A DNA stretch of 64,000 bases from Pseudomonas allokribbensis (GCF_014863605.1 NZ_CP062252.1:248001-312000), one strand, 5' to 3'; positions 27,094 through 36,369 are shown, counted from the first letter of the stretch. Notes: generated by a model from the sequence alone, not told the origin. A program made the numbers and translations.

Positions 27094-27858
27094 TCACTCG
27101 GCTTTGCGCTCCGCGGCCATGGGAATCTGCCTCAAGGGCACTTTCAGACAAGGATTCACGCAACCGATTTTCAGCGTCTGTGATGGTGCCCAGCGCGAGT
27201 TGTTGCCGACCCGGTCGATGATGCAATAGGTCACATCCAGCCGCAGGTCTTCGCCGGCTTCGACGATGATTGCCGGGGGCACCCAGACCTGAATGCCGTG
27301 ACCGATATCGGATTGGGTAATAGGCGGCAGATCCATGCGTACATCGCCCCAGCGCAGGGTGATTTCGTCACCCTCGGCCATGTTCAGGTAAGGCTCGATA
27401 GTCAGGGGAACGCCGCGCTTGATCTGGTTCGGGTTGATCCCGCGTCGGCGAATGACCTCGGGAAGACTGACCGGCAGCAGGTACTGGTTTTCCTCCGCGC
27501 AGCCTGCCGCGAATTGCCCGCCCGGGCAGTCGAGCTTGACCTGGAACTGCGCGCTGGCCGACAGCGCCGGGTTTCTTCCGACCTGCATGACCCGGTAATG
27601 CACGCGCGGCGAACCGCTGATGATGAAGCTTTCCGGCACCCGCAGGCTGACCGTGTTTCCGACATCCCCGGCATTCAGCACGCGGGAAGCGACGTAGCAG
27701 CCATCCCAGAACAGCTCGATCAGGTCGCCACTGTCCATGTCGTGCCAGGGCCTGATGTCGACCGTCAGGTTGGCGGCTGCCATGAGGTTGATACCGGCCC
27801 CGTGGGATTTTTCCAGGGTCGGTGGTGCCAGCAGCGGGGTGTTTGAAATGCAGGTCAT
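27094..27858 (-). CDS. Hypothetical protein with two tandem Ig-like domains
   Basis: 254 residues, with AAGGAGAG before the ATG. Two halves align by eye: residues 30-112 (LTVDIRPWHDMDSGDLIELFW, then GDVGNTVSLRVPESFI) and residues 150-235 (LTIEPYLNMAEGDEITLRWGD, then SDIGHGIQVWVPPAIIV). Each is a beta-sandwich-like unit of about 85 residues ending in a Cys-containing strand (KLDC, KIGC). No signal peptide or membrane segment is seen. Similar repeats occur in large Pseudomonas adhesin-like proteins as I recall; here there are only two copies and no anchor. Function unknown. It is a single-gene unit. Confidence 0.65.
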   Translation of the reverse strand: MTCISNTPLLAPPTLEKSHGAGINLMAAANLTVDIRPWHDMDSGDLIELFWDGCYVASRVLNAGDVGNTVSLRVPESFIISGSPRVHYRVMQVGRNPALSASAQFQVKLDCPGGQFAAGCAEENQYLLPVSLPEVIRRRGINPNQIKRGVPLTIEPYLNMAEGDEITLRWGDVRMDLPPITQSDIGHGIQVWVPPAIIVEAGEDLRLDVTYCIIDRVGNNSRWAPSQTLKIGCVNPCLKVPLRQIPMAAERKAE

Positions 27859-28331
27859 CGGTTTCTCTCCTTGAAGCCTTGCAGCGAAGTCCGTTTTCGA
27901 AAGAACGAATGGCGTGAATTACCCGGCAATAAAACTTCGGAGTTCCGTACAAGTTTGAAAGTGTCTTGTTGAACTAGCGTGTGCCGGTTGGAGACTAGAT
28001 AAGAGTTCACCGGAAGAGGTGTCAAGCGAGTGGATTAGTTAATCCGTGAATTACGGATTAATCAGAAGGTTCCTACATTGTCGCGGCTGTCAGCCTAGGC
28101 TCTGTAAGGAAGAGAGCTACAGATTGCTGCGGTTTTCAGCCTGTTTTGCTGTGAGTTCTACCGAAGCGGAAAGTCAAGACGCGGCGAATTTTACGCACAG
28201 GGAGCGTGTTGCAGGAGATATATATGTACTGCGCTTTGAAGGGTTTTATTGTTTATTTTTGGAGGGGGATTGTATTGCGGGGAAAACACTACTTCCATCC
28301 GTGGAAGTGAGTGATAGCACTTGCGAAGTTA
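27859..28331. other. AT-rich intergenic region with palindromes
   Basis: 473 bases with lower GC than the surroundings and no supported gene. It holds an inverted repeat with 9-bp arms TTAATCCGT/ACGGATTAA (28039-28047 and 28053-28061) and, next to the tcyN stop, a 7-bp stem (28291-28297 with 28302-28308) followed on the minus strand by GTTTT, a weak terminator for the cystine operon. The remainder (28065-28290) is unexplained and may be decayed sequence. Confidence 0.5.
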
Positions 28332-29081
28332 TCAGCCGTTGTTGCGGAACTTGCTGAGAAACTGTCGTGTGCGTTCTTCTTTCGGATTGGCAAACAGCGC
28401 CTTGGCTTCGCCTTGCTCGACGATCACACCCTTGTCGAAAAACACCACGCGGTTGGCCACGTCACGGGCGAACGCCATTTCGTGAGTCACGATAACCATG
28501 GTGCGTTTTTCTTCGGCCAGGCCGCGAATGGTCGCCAGCACTTCGCCGACCAGTTCCGGGTCGAGGGCCGATGTAGGCTCGTCGAACAGGATCACTTCCG
28601 GTTCCATCGCCAGCGCCCGGGCAATCGCCACGCGCTGTTGCTGGCCACCGGACAGGCGCCGTGGATAAGCGTCTTCCTTGCCCGCCAGGCCGACCTTGGC
28701 CAGCAGCTTCTTGCCCAGGGCAATGGCTGTATCACGGGGCATCTTCTTGACCACGATCGGGCCTTCGATGACGTTTTCCAGGGCGGTGCGGTGGGGGAAC
28801 AGGTTGAAGTTCTGGAACACGAAGCCCACATGCTGGCGCAGGTTGCGCACCAGGCTTTGCTGCTGGTTCAGCGGACGGCTGGTATCGATCTCGATATCGC
28901 CGACCTTGATCCGGCCGCTGGTGGGTTGTTCGAGGAAGTTCAGGCAGCGCAGGAACGTGGTCTTGCCCGAACCGCTGGGGCCGATGATTGCCACGACCTC
29001 GCCTTCCTTCACTTCAAGATCGATGCCGTTGAGCACGACTTGACCCTTGAACTGCTTTGTCAGTTTTTCCACGACAATCAT
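28332..29081 (-). CDS. tcyN: Cystine ABC transporter ATPase
   Basis: 249 residues. Walker [11 protein letters not shown]-loop FQNFNLFPH, signature LSGGQQQR, Walker B VILFDEPTSALDPE and H-loop VTHEMAF are all present. It is the third gene of a tcyJ-tcyL-tcyN order, 4 bases after the permease. The assignment to cystine rests on the binding protein at 29751 and the nearby D-cysteine desulfhydrase, the same company as in E. coli fliY-dcyD-yecSC. Confidence 0.85.
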   Translation of the reverse strand: MIVVEKLTKQFKGQVVLNGIDLEVKEGEVVAIIGPSGSGKTTFLRCLNFLEQPTSGRIKVGDIEIDTSRPLNQQQSLVRNLRQHVGFVFQNFNLFPHRTALENVIEGPIVVKKMPRDTAIALGKKLLAKVGLAGKEDAYPRRLSGGQQQRVAIARALAMEPEVILFDEPTSALDPELVGEVLATIRGLAEEKRTMVIVTHEMAFARDVANRVVFFDKGVIVEQGEAKALFANPKEERTRQFLSKFRNNG

Positions 29082-29085
29082 GGGG

Positions 29086-29751
29086 TCAGGACTCCTGGTC
29101 GTGCCGATTGACCCGCTCTTCCAACTTGTTCTGGAAGTGCGACAGCACTGTGGCCAGAATCCAGTAGATCAGCGCGGCGGCAAGATACATGGTGAAGACT
29201 TCGAAAGTCCGGGCGGTAATCAGTTGTGCCTGACGGAACAGCTCCGGCACCTGGATGGTGGCAGCCAGCGCGGTGTCCTTGACCAGTGAAATGAAGCTGT
29301 TGCCCAACGGCGGCAACGCCGTGCGCATCGCTTGCGGCAGGATGGCCCGGCGCAGGGTCTGCGCGCGGGTCATGCCGATGCTCGCAGCCGCTTCCCACTG
29401 GCCTCGTTCGATCGAACCGATCGCGGACCGCAGGATTTCACAGGCGTAAGCGGCCATGTTCAGCGAGAAGCCGATCAGGGCCGCCGGCAGCGGATCGAGT
29501 TCCAGACCCATTTGCGGCAAGCCGTAATAGATCACGAACAGTTGGACCAGCAATGGCGTGCCGCGAAAGAACGACACGTAGATGCGGGCCAGCCAGCTGA
29601 CCGATTTGAAACGCGACAGGCGCATCAGCGCCAGGCCAAAGCCCAGCAGCAGGCCGAAGAACATGCCGCCGAGGCTGAGGACTACCGTGTAGTACGCGCC
29701 CTTGAGCAGAAAGGGCGCGGAGTCCAGTGCGAGTTGGAAAGCTGCTTCCAT
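29086..29751 (-). CDS. tcyL: Cystine ABC transporter permease
   Basis: 221 residues, HisM/GlnP-type permease with about five membrane helices. Signatures: RIYVSFFRGTPLLVQLFVIYYGLP and the EAA loop WEAAASIGMTRAQTLRRAILPQAMR, then LKD-type VKDTALAATI. It overlaps the upstream binding-protein gene by one base. A single permease gene implies a homodimeric channel, unlike the two-permease system at 7.9-9.2 kb. Confidence 0.85.
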   Translation of the reverse strand: MEAAFQLALDSAPFLLKGAYYTVVLSLGGMFFGLLLGFGLALMRLSRFKSVSWLARIYVSFFRGTPLLVQLFVIYYGLPQMGLELDPLPAALIGFSLNMAAYACEILRSAIGSIERGQWEAAASIGMTRAQTLRRAILPQAMRTALPPLGNSFISLVKDTALAATIQVPELFRQAQLITARTFEVFTMYLAAALIYWILATVLSHFQNKLEERVNRHDQES

Positions 29752-30551
29752 TATTTAGTGACGTCAGCTTGGAAGTACTTTTCCGAGATCTTGGCCAGGG
29801 TCCCGTCGGCACGCAGCTCGTCGAGGGCCTTGTTCACGGCCGCCAGCAGCTCAGGCTCGCCTTTGCGCAGGGCAATACCGGATTCCTGACGGGAGAACGC
29901 CTGACCGGCCGCTACGGTTTTCGGTGCTTTCTTGGCGTATTCGAGCGCGGCCAGACGGTCGATCAGAATCGCGTCGGTACGGCCGTTGTTCAGGTCGGCG
30001 AACTTGGTCGGATCATCGTCATAGGTGCGCACGTCGGCACCCGGCACGTTGGCGCGAACCCATTGCTCGTAGTTGGTGCCCAGGCCTACGCCGACTTTCT
30101 TGCCGGACAGGTCAGCGGCGGACTTGATGTTCAGCGCAGCTTCCTTGTCCTTCAGCACCAGCGCCTGAATCCCGGAGATGGTGTACGGCTCGGAGAAGTC
30201 ATACTTCTTCTTGCGCTCGTCGGAGATGGTCACTTGGTTGACTACAACGTCCAGACGCTTGGATTCCAGCGCGGCGAGGATGCCGTCCCACTTGGTTGGC
30301 TGAATCTTGGCCTTGACGCCCAGCTTCTTGGCCAGGGCTTCGGACAGTTCGACTTCGAAGCCCGACAGCTTGCCGTCGGCATCAACGAAGCTGAACGGTG
30401 GATAAGTGCCTTCCAGGCCGACGTTGATAACGCCTTTGTCCTTGATCTGTTGCAGTTGCTCACCGGCAACGGCGCTGCTGATCAGACCGGCGCTCAGTGC
30501 CAGGCCCAGCGAACCTACCAGCAGATTTCGACGTAGTGCGGAAAGAATCAT
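29751..30551 (-). CDS. tcyJ: Cystine-binding periplasmic protein
   Basis: 266 residues with a signal peptide cleaved after AVA. Family-3 solute-binding protein: GVINVGLEGTYPPFSFVDADGKLSGFEVELSEALAKKLGV, TKWDGILAALESKRLDVVVNQVTI and DDPTKFADLNNGRTDAILID. These match FliY/TcyJ cystine-binding proteins closely in my recall. First gene of the importer operon; an AT-rich region at 30660-30755 upstream is the likely promoter. Confidence 0.85.
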   Translation of the reverse strand: MILSALRRNLLVGSLGLALSAGLISSAVAGEQLQQIKDKGVINVGLEGTYPPFSFVDADGKLSGFEVELSEALAKKLGVKAKIQPTKWDGILAALESKRLDVVVNQVTISDERKKKYDFSEPYTISGIQALVLKDKEAALNIKSAADLSGKKVGVGLGTNYEQWVRANVPGADVRTYDDDPTKFADLNNGRTDAILIDRLAALEYAKKAPKTVAAGQAFSRQESGIALRKGEPELLAAVNKALDELRADGTLAKISEKYFQADVTK

Positions 30552-30659
30552 GACAAGCCCCTGTGTTTTCTTATGGAAGACGCTTAAGGAAAGTTGGCGA
30601 ATCCGGGAGTTGAACGACAGCGCTATCCTGCCTTAAAGCAGCTTATGCGTCTCTCGCGA

Positions 30660-30755
30660 AATTCGCCTGCGGCGAGACTATAAGATGGTTCTTTTAGAAT
30701 GGAAAATAATGAATTTTCTATTTGTTATGCATTTAATGAATATGCATTCGAGCTG
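30660..30755 (-). promoter_or_regulatory. AT-rich promoter region of the cystine importer
   Basis: Roughly 95 AT-rich bases between dcyD and tcyJ. The minus strand contains ATTCATTATTTTCCATTCTA and a nearby CTAAAAGAA, similar in style to the AT-rich segments before the sfnB-type and tau operons. A CysB-type site is inferred. It shows that tcyJ has its own promoter apart from dcyD. Confidence 0.4.
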
Positions 30756-30760
30756 ATACT

Positions 30761-30793
30761 GAGCGTTCCCGCGCAGGGCGCGGGAACGCGCTC
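30761..30793. repeat. REP-like palindrome, variant copy 2
   Basis: A stem of 11 bp (30764-30774 with 30778-30788) with core CGTTCCCGCGC, a variant of the GATCGTTCCCACGC family. It lies 4 bases downstream of the dcyD stop and may serve as its terminator. Confidence 0.7.
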
Positions 30794-30797
30794 AGGC

Positions 30798-31790
30798 CTA
30801 CAGAAAATCCTTGTAGGCAAACAGCGCCGGGGCTCCGCCGGTGTGCAGGAAAATGATCGGGCCGTCGTCGAAGCGCCCGCGACCGATACCGTCGAGCAAC
30901 CCGGCCATCGCCTTGCCGGTGTAGACCGGATCCAGCAACACGGCGTCCTGACTCGCCAGCAGTTTCACGGCCGCCAGTGTCCCGGCGTTTGGCTCGCCAT
31001 AGCGCGGGCCGAAGTATTCGTCCCACAACTCGACCTTGAAACTCTCCGGCAGCGCCACGCCCAGCAGGTCGGCGGTGCGTTCGGCCAGGCCCTGCACTTT
31101 CGGGCGCTGATCTTCTTCGCTGCGCGAGACGGTCACGCCGATCACCGGCAGTTGCGGCAGCGCTTCGCTCAAGGCCAGTGCCAGGCCGCTGTGCGTGCCG
31201 GCGCTGCCCGAGGCGAGCACCACGGCGGAAAATTGCAGGCCGGTGTCCTTGATCTGTTCCGCCAGCTCCAGGCCGGCGCGTACGTAACCCAGTGCGCCGA
31301 GGGCGTTGGAACCACCGATCGGCACCAGATAAGGCTTCTTGCCGTTGCTGCGCAGACGCACGGCGAGGGCGGCCAGTTGTTCGTCGGCGTTGTCGAGGTT
31401 GTCGACCAGTTCGACCTTGGTGTCGAACAGATCCAGCAGCAGGCGGTTGCCGTTGCCGGTGTAGTTGCTGTCATCGGTGCCCAGCGGATTTTCCAGCAGC
31501 GCCACGCAGCCCAGGCCGAGTTTCGCGGCCAGCGCGGCGGTCTGGCGAACGTGGTTCGATTGCAGTGCGCCGGCGGTGATCAGCGTGTCCGCGCCTTGGG
31601 CGAGGGCATCGGCGGCGAGGTATTCGAGCTTGCGCAGCTTGTTGCCGCCCATGGCCAGCGGCGTCAGGTCATCGCGCTTGATGTAGACATCGCGGCCGAG
31701 CCAGGTGGACAGGCGCTCGAGCTTTTCCAGTGGGGTCGGTTGGCCGAGCAGGTCGAGGCGGTTAAAGCGGTCCAGCTGTTGTTTGATCAT
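30798..31790 (-). CDS. dcyD: D-cysteine desulfhydrase
   Basis: 330 residues, PLP fold-type II. The start is ATG 31790, giving the family N-terminus [22 protein letters not shown]; longer readings run into the divergent promoter. Lys51 in [11 protein letters not shown] is the expected PLP lysine, and Ser78 in [12 protein letters not shown] fits the stacking Ser of ACC-deaminase-like enzymes; [12 protein letters not shown] binds the phosphate. It splits D-cysteine into pyruvate, ammonia and sulfide. With the cystine importer next door and the O-acetylserine-forming CysE gene opposite, it can feed sulfide into cysteine synthesis. Confidence 0.88.
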   Translation of the reverse strand: MIKQQLDRFNRLDLLGQPTPLEKLERLSTWLGRDVYIKRDDLTPLAMGGNKLRKLEYLAADALAQGADTLITAGALQSNHVRQTAALAAKLGLGCVALLENPLGTDDSNYTGNGNRLLLDLFDTKVELVDNLDNADEQLAALAVRLRSNGKKPYLVPIGGSNALGALGYVRAGLELAEQIKDTGLQFSAVVLASGSAGTHSGLALALSEALPQLPVIGVTVSRSEEDQRPKVQGLAERTADLLGVALPESFKVELWDEYFGPRYGEPNAGTLAAVKLLASQDAVLLDPVYTGKAMAGLLDGIGRGRFDDGPIIFLHTGGAPALFAYKDFL

Positions 31791-31980
31791 GAGTCCGTAC
31801 TGATGCAAGGAGATGTCAGGACTATAGGCACGCCGATTTACCGGGGCAACCGCCAATCGCTTATAGCCAAATGTGCTTAGGCCAGCACTATCGGTTCTTA
31901 ATTCGCCTCCTAGGCGTTGCCGTAAAGTAGTGGCCGTTGACGCGGCCAGACAGTCCGGCCGCCCGTGAGGAGTCTTTACC

Positions 31981-32907
31981 GTGAGCGAGCGTTCCAGCCA
32001 TTGGCAATTGCAGACCATCGTCAGCCAACTGCGTACCGCCCGGGATCAGTGGCGCACACAAAATGGCCGCGCCAGCGGCGAACAGGGCGGGCGCGAATTG
32101 CCGTCCCGTGATGCGATGGCGCAGATTCTCGAAGCCTTGTGCGGCGCGTTGTTCCCGATGCGTCTGGGGCCGGTTGATCTACGAGAAGAAAGTGAAGATT
32201 TTTACGTCGGTCACACCCTCGACGTTGCGTTGAATGCATTGCTGGCGCAGGCGCGACTCGAACTGCGTTACGTCGCCCGTCACAGTGCCCGGGCCGACAC
32301 CGAAGTCGAGGCGCAGGCGATCAGGATCATCCAGGACTTCGCCCTCGCATTGCCGGGCCTGCGCAGCCTGCTCGACACCGACGTGCTGGCCGCCTATCAC
32401 GGTGATCCGGCGGCGCGCAGCGTCGATGAAGTGCTGCTGTGCTATCCGGGGATTCTGGCGGTGATCCACCATCGTCTGGCGCACCATTTGTATCGTGCGG
32501 GTCTGCCGTTGCTGGCGCGGATCAGTTCGGAAATCGCCCACTCGGCGACCGGTATCGATATCCATCCGGGCGCGCAGATCGGCCGCAGTTTCTTCATCGA
32601 CCACGGGACCGGCGTGGTGATCGGCGAGACCGCGATCATCGGCGAGCGCGTCAGGATCTATCAGGCAGTGACCCTCGGCGCCAAACGCTTCCCGGCGGAC
32701 GAGGACGGCCAGTTGCAGAAGGGCCATCCTAGGCATCCGATTGTCGAGGACGACGTGGTGATTTACGCCGGCGCGACGATTCTCGGGCGCATCACCATCG
32801 GCCAGGGTTCGACCATCGGCGGCAACGTATGGCTGACCCGCAGCGTGCCGGCCGGGTGCAACCTGACCCAGGCCAACCTGCAGCATGATGACGGGACGCA
32901 GAAGTAA
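31981..32907 (+). CDS. epsC: Serine O-acetyltransferase (EpsC/CysE type)
   Basis: 308 residues, starting GTG at 31981 after GAGGAG. The N-terminal helical part (about 1-170) is long, as in the EpsC/SrpH branch. The C-terminal left-handed beta-helix starts at about 190: [49 protein letters not shown], with catalytic His-Asp residues in HPGAQIG and DHGTG. It makes O-acetylserine from serine and acetyl-CoA, the carbon acceptor for sulfide. This branch often sits in sulfur-scavenging loci and comes in addition to housekeeping cysE. Divergent from dcyD with a 190-base promoter region. Confidence 0.88.
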   Translation: MSERSSHWQLQTIVSQLRTARDQWRTQNGRASGEQGGRELPSRDAMAQILEALCGALFPMRLGPVDLREESEDFYVGHTLDVALNALLAQARLELRYVARHSARADTEVEAQAIRIIQDFALALPGLRSLLDTDVLAAYHGDPAARSVDEVLLCYPGILAVIHHRLAHHLYRAGLPLLARISSEIAHSATGIDIHPGAQIGRSFFIDHGTGVVIGETAIIGERVRIYQAVTLGAKRFPADEDGQLQKGHPRHPIVEDDVVIYAGATILGRITIGQGSTIGGNVWLTRSVPAGCNLTQANLQHDDGTQK

Positions 32908-32917
32908 TTTTCCTGTC

Positions 32918-32948
32918 CGTTCGTTCCCACGCGAGGTGGGAACGAACG
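32918..32948. repeat. REP-like palindrome, copy 3
   Basis: Arms CGTTCGTTCCCAC (32918-32930) and the exact complement (32936-32948) around a 5-base loop, 10 bases after the epsC stop. Same family as the other GTTCCCAC palindromes; may end the epsC message. Confidence 0.8.
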
Positions 32949-33035
32949 CCCTCGCCACAGCGTCATACCCCTCCTTGAGCTAGCGTACGAAAGCGACCGC
33001 TGAGCCCTGCGATTAGTCCTTAGCGTGCTATCCAT

Positions 33036-33065
33036 GTTTAACTTGAACGTTCATTCAAGTTAAAC
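33036..33065. promoter_or_regulatory. BetI-type operator upstream of betT
   Basis: A perfect inverted repeat with 12-bp arms (33036-33047 and 33054-33065, GTTTAACTTGAA) around CGTTCA, so the centre reads TTGAACGTTCA. This resembles the TTGAACGTTCAA core of BetI sites in Pseudomonas as I recall. It lies 91 bases before the transporter start, fitting choline-responsive repression. Confidence 0.7.
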
Positions 33066-33156
33066 CGGTAGCTCGCTGCCCGCTCACAACAGGAGGCTTG
33101 CCTTTGCTGAGTCCGATCATTTCAGCCATTTTCCAACCCCTTGAGGTGCACCGTTC

Positions 33157-35157
33157 ATGAGTGCATCGTCCACCCCCGCCAGCGGCCTGGTACGCATGAA
33201 TCCGCCGGTGTTCTGGTTCGCCGCGACAGTGATTCTGCTGTTTGGCCTGGTTGTCATCGCCATGCCGGAACAGGCCGGTGCCTGGCTCCTTGAAGCGCAA
33301 AACTGGGCGGCCAATACGGTCGGCTGGTACTACATGCTCGCGATGACCCTGTATCTGGTCTTCGTGGTGGTCACCGCGTTATCGGGCTACGGCAAGATCA
33401 AACTCGGTGCCGACCACGACGAACCCGAATTCAGTTACCTGTCCTGGGCCGGCATGCTGTTCGCCGCCGGGATCAGCATCACGCTGTTTTTCTTCTGTGT
33501 GTCCGAGCCGCTGACGCACATGCTCCAGCCGCCCCAAGGCGAGGCCGGCACGGCGGATGCGGCGCGTCAGGCGATGCAGATTCTGTTTCTGCACTGGGGC
33601 CTGCACGGATGGGGCGTGTTCGCTTTCGTCGGCATGGCGCTGGCGTATTTCGCCTATCGGCACAACCTGCCGCTGGCCCTGCGCTCGGCGCTGTATCCGC
33701 TGATCGGCAAACGCATCAACGGGCCCATCGGCTATGCGGTCGATGGCTTCGGCATCATCGCCACGGTGTTCGGCCTCGGTGCGGACATGGGCTTCGGCGT
33801 GCTCCATCTCAATTCGGGTCTGGACTACCTGTTCGGCATCGCCCACACCCAGTGGATTCAGGTCGGCCTGATCACGCTGATGATGGGCGCGGCGATCATC
33901 GTCGCCGTTTCCGGAGTGGATAAAGGCGTGCGGGTCATGTCCGACATCAACATGCTGCTGGCCTGTGCGCTGCTGCTGTTTGTGTTGTTCGCCGGTCCTA
34001 CCCAGCATTTGCTCAACACCCTGATCCAGAACCTCGGCGACTACCTCGGCGCGTTGCCGATGAAGAGTTTCGACCTCTACGCCTACGACAAACCGAGCGA
34101 CTGGCTCGGTGGCTGGACGGTGTTCTACTGGGCCTGGTGGATTGCGTGGTCACCATTCGTGGGCCTGTTCATCGCGCGGATTTCCCGTGGCCGGACCATC
34201 CGCGAATTCGTCTTCGGCGTGCTGTTGATTCCGCTCGGTTTCACCCTGGCGTGGATGTCGATCTTCGGCAACAGCGCCATCGATCAGGTGCTCAATCACG
34301 GCATGTCGGCACTGGGCATGTCGGCCCTCGACAACCCGTCGATGACCTTGTACCTGCTGCTGGAAACCTACCCGTGGAGCAAAACCGTTATTGCGGTGAC
34401 GGTGTTCATCAGCTTCGTGTTCTTCGTCACCTCCGCCGACTCCGGCACGGTAGTGCTCTCGACCCTGTCGGCCAAGGGCGGCAACCCGGATGAAGACGGG
34501 CCGAAATGGCTGCGGGTGTTCTGGGGCGCGATGACCGCACTGATCACCAGTGCGCTGCTGTTTTCCGGCAGCATCGATGCGCTGAAGTCAGCGGTGGTGC
34601 TGACCTCGCTGCCGTTCTCGCTGATTCTGCTGCTGATGATGTGGGGGCTGCACAAGGCGTTCTATCTGGAATCGCAGAAGCAGATCGCGCAACTGCATTC
34701 GCTGGCGCCTGTGTCCGGTTCACGACGTGGCAAGGGTGGCTGGCGCCAGCGCCTGAGTCAGGCCGTGCACTTCCCGTCGCGGGACGAGGTGTACCGCTTC
34801 ATGGACACCACGGTAAAACCGGCCATCGAAGAAGTGACGGCGGTGTTCGTCGAAAAAGGTCTGAACGTGGTCACCCAACCGGACCCGGCCCATGACAGCG
34901 TCAGCCTGGAAATCGGCCATGGTGAGTTGCACCCGTTCATCTACCAGGTGCAGATGCGTGGCTACTTCACGCCATCGTTCGCTCGTGGTGGCATGGGTTC
35001 CAAGCAGCTCAATAACCGCCGCTACTACCGCGCCGAAGTGCATCTGAGCGAGGGCAGTCAGGACTACGATCTGGTCGGTTACACGAAAGAACAGATCATC
35101 AACGACATCCTCGACCAGTACGAACGGCACATGCAGTTCCTGCATCTGGTGCGTTGA
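33157..35157 (+). CDS. betT: BCCT-family choline transporter BetT
   Basis: 666 residues, the long BetT form: twelve membrane helices over about 1-510 and a cytoplasmic tail of about 150 residues that tunes osmotic response. The BCCT core motif is visible in GGWTVFYWAWWIAWSPFVGLFIARISRGRTIREF, whose aromatic residues hold the trimethylammonium group. MGFGVLHLNSGLDYLFG and FFVTSADSGTVVLSTLSAKGG are also family landmarks. It imports choline with protons for glycine betaine synthesis. betIBA is not in the window, but the operator upstream suggests BetI control. GAGGTG precedes the start. Confidence 0.9.
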   Translation: MSASSTPASGLVRMNPPVFWFAATVILLFGLVVIAMPEQAGAWLLEAQNWAANTVGWYYMLAMTLYLVFVVVTALSGYGKIKLGADHDEPEFSYLSWAGMLFAAGISITLFFFCVSEPLTHMLQPPQGEAGTADAARQAMQILFLHWGLHGWGVFAFVGMALAYFAYRHNLPLALRSALYPLIGKRINGPIGYAVDGFGIIATVFGLGADMGFGVLHLNSGLDYLFGIAHTQWIQVGLITLMMGAAIIVAVSGVDKGVRVMSDINMLLACALLLFVLFAGPTQHLLNTLIQNLGDYLGALPMKSFDLYAYDKPSDWLGGWTVFYWAWWIAWSPFVGLFIARISRGRTIREFVFGVLLIPLGFTLAWMSIFGNSAIDQVLNHGMSALGMSALDNPSMTLYLLLETYPWSKTVIAVTVFISFVFFVTSADSGTVVLSTLSAKGGNPDEDGPKWLRVFWGAMTALITSALLFSGSIDALKSAVVLTSLPFSLILLLMMWGLHKAFYLESQKQIAQLHSLAPVSGSRRGKGGWRQRLSQAVHFPSRDEVYRFMDTTVKPAIEEVTAVFVEKGLNVVTQPDPAHDSVSLEIGHGELHPFIYQVQMRGYFTPSFARGGMGSKQLNNRRYYRAEVHLSEGSQDYDLVGYTKEQIINDILDQYERHMQFLHLVR

Positions 35158-35181
35158 TCGGGGCAGGGCGCCGGGACGGTT

Positions 35182-35442
35182 TCAGGTCTCGGCGCTCAGC
35201 ACCATGAACAAAACCATCGCGGCAATCGGCACGCCGAACACGGCGCTGCCAATCGCGATCTCCGACCCCAGCGGCTGCCCGGCGTGCACCACGCCGACCG
35301 CGCCATTGATCACCGTCAACGCCAGCCACAACGCCGCGAAGCCGTAGGCCAGCGTCTGCCGGCTGAAGCCGATGCGCTCGCCGATATAGAACATCAGCGC
35401 CAGCAGGATCAGGCCGAAGAAGATGATGATTGCGGTGTGCAT
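35182..35442 (-). CDS. Small integral membrane protein
   Basis: 86 residues from ATG 35442, converging on betT with 24 bases between stops. Three hydrophobic stretches are seen (about 2-18, 27-45, 60-84), e.g. AIIIFFGLILLALMFYIGERIG and PIAAMVLFMVLSAET. No known family recognised. The ribosome site is weak, but length and membrane pattern in a high-GC frame support a real gene. Confidence 0.6.
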   Translation of the reverse strand: MHTAIIIFFGLILLALMFYIGERIGFSRQTLAYGFAALWLALTVINGAVGVVHAGQPLGSEIAIGSAVFGVPIAAMVLFMVLSAET

Positions 35443-35703
35443 GGTCGGGATCTGCCTGTGAAAGGGAGTCGTCCTGTCTTTGCTGAGCATAGGTCAGCTG
35501 TCAGCCTCATGTCGTTCGACACATTTCGGCACGTATCCATCTGTTTATGCGGGCCGATTGTTAGGCGCGCTCACCGCCGATCTGGCTATTAAACACGTGT
35601 CTGCCTGGTAGGCTAATATTTGTCCAAGTGTGTATGGTGTGTATTGGGTGAGGCGTCCAGCTCCTAAAGTACGCAGCTCTTGCTGTCGAACAGGGCGAAG
35701 GAA

Positions 35704-35886
35704 ATGCGTAGTCGGGAAATGATCAGGATGATCGAGGAGGATGGCTGGTATCTGGTCGCCGTCAAAGGTAGTCACCACCAATACAAACATCCGGGCAAGC
35801 CAGGGAGGGTGACGATCAAGCATCCGGATTCGGATCTTCCCAAGGGTACGATCAACAGCATCTTGAAACAGGCGGGTTTGAAATGA
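35704..35886 (+). CDS. hicA: HicA-type mRNA interferase toxin
   Basis: 60 residues, standard HicA size, from ATG 35704 after GAAGGA; a TTG eight codons upstream is less likely. Landmarks: SREMIRMIEEDGWYLVAVKGSHHQYKHP, with the catalytic His24 of the GSH motif in a double-stranded-RNA-binding-like fold, and GTINSILKQAGL at the end. It cleaves mRNA when not bound by HicB, encoded directly downstream. Toxin-first order is typical of hicAB. Confidence 0.9.
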   Translation: MRSREMIRMIEEDGWYLVAVKGSHHQYKHPGKPGRVTIKHPDSDLPKGTINSILKQAGLK

Positions 35887-35945
35887 AGCCCTTGATTGGA
35901 AACGAAAGTCCCTTTATGGACATGTCAGAGGAAGGATTCACTTAC

Positions 35946-36347
35946 ATGAAATTCCCGGTCGTTCTGCACAAGGATGCCGACTCAGACTACGGAGTGATTA
36001 TCCCGGATGTACCGGGCTGTTTCTCCGCAGGCACAACGGTAGCCGAAGCTTTTGACAACACTCAGGAGGCACTGGCCTTGCACTATGAGGGATTGGTCGC
36101 TGATGGCGCGCCGTTGCCTCGGGTTCAGGACATTGATGCCCATCTAGAGAATCCGGATTACGCCGGCGGTATCTGGGGTGTAGTCGAGTTTGATATCACT
36201 CCCTACTTCGGCAAGTCGGTGCGCTTCAACGCTACGCTGCCGGAGCAGTTGCTGGAGCGTATTGACCAAACTGTACGACGGGATCAGCGTTACAGCTCTC
36301 GCTCCGGATTTCTGGCTGCTGCTGCCTTGCGTGAATTGTCGGCTTAA
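35946..36347 (+). CDS. hicB: HicB-type antitoxin
   Basis: 133 residues from ATG 35946, with a strong AGAGGAAGGA ribosome site. The partial RNase-H-like domain begins MKFPVVLHKDADSDYGVIIPDVPGCFSAG, and the C-terminal part (SVRFNATLPEQLLERIDQTV) is ribbon-helix-helix-like for DNA binding and autoregulation. An in-frame ATG at 35883 overlaps the toxin stop by 4 bases and would add 21 residues; the family normally starts at MKFP, so I prefer 35946, but both could be used. Confidence 0.88.
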   Translation: MKFPVVLHKDADSDYGVIIPDVPGCFSAGTTVAEAFDNTQEALALHYEGLVADGAPLPRVQDIDAHLENPDYAGGIWGVVEFDITPYFGKSVRFNATLPEQLLERIDQTVRRDQRYSSRSGFLAAAALRELSA

Positions 36348-36369
36348 GGCCGGTTTACAGAATTTGGGG

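Noticed and set aside
28046..28357. 103-codon plus-strand frame with many Cys
   Set aside because: No ribosome site, poor codon use and overlap with the tcyN end; more likely chance.
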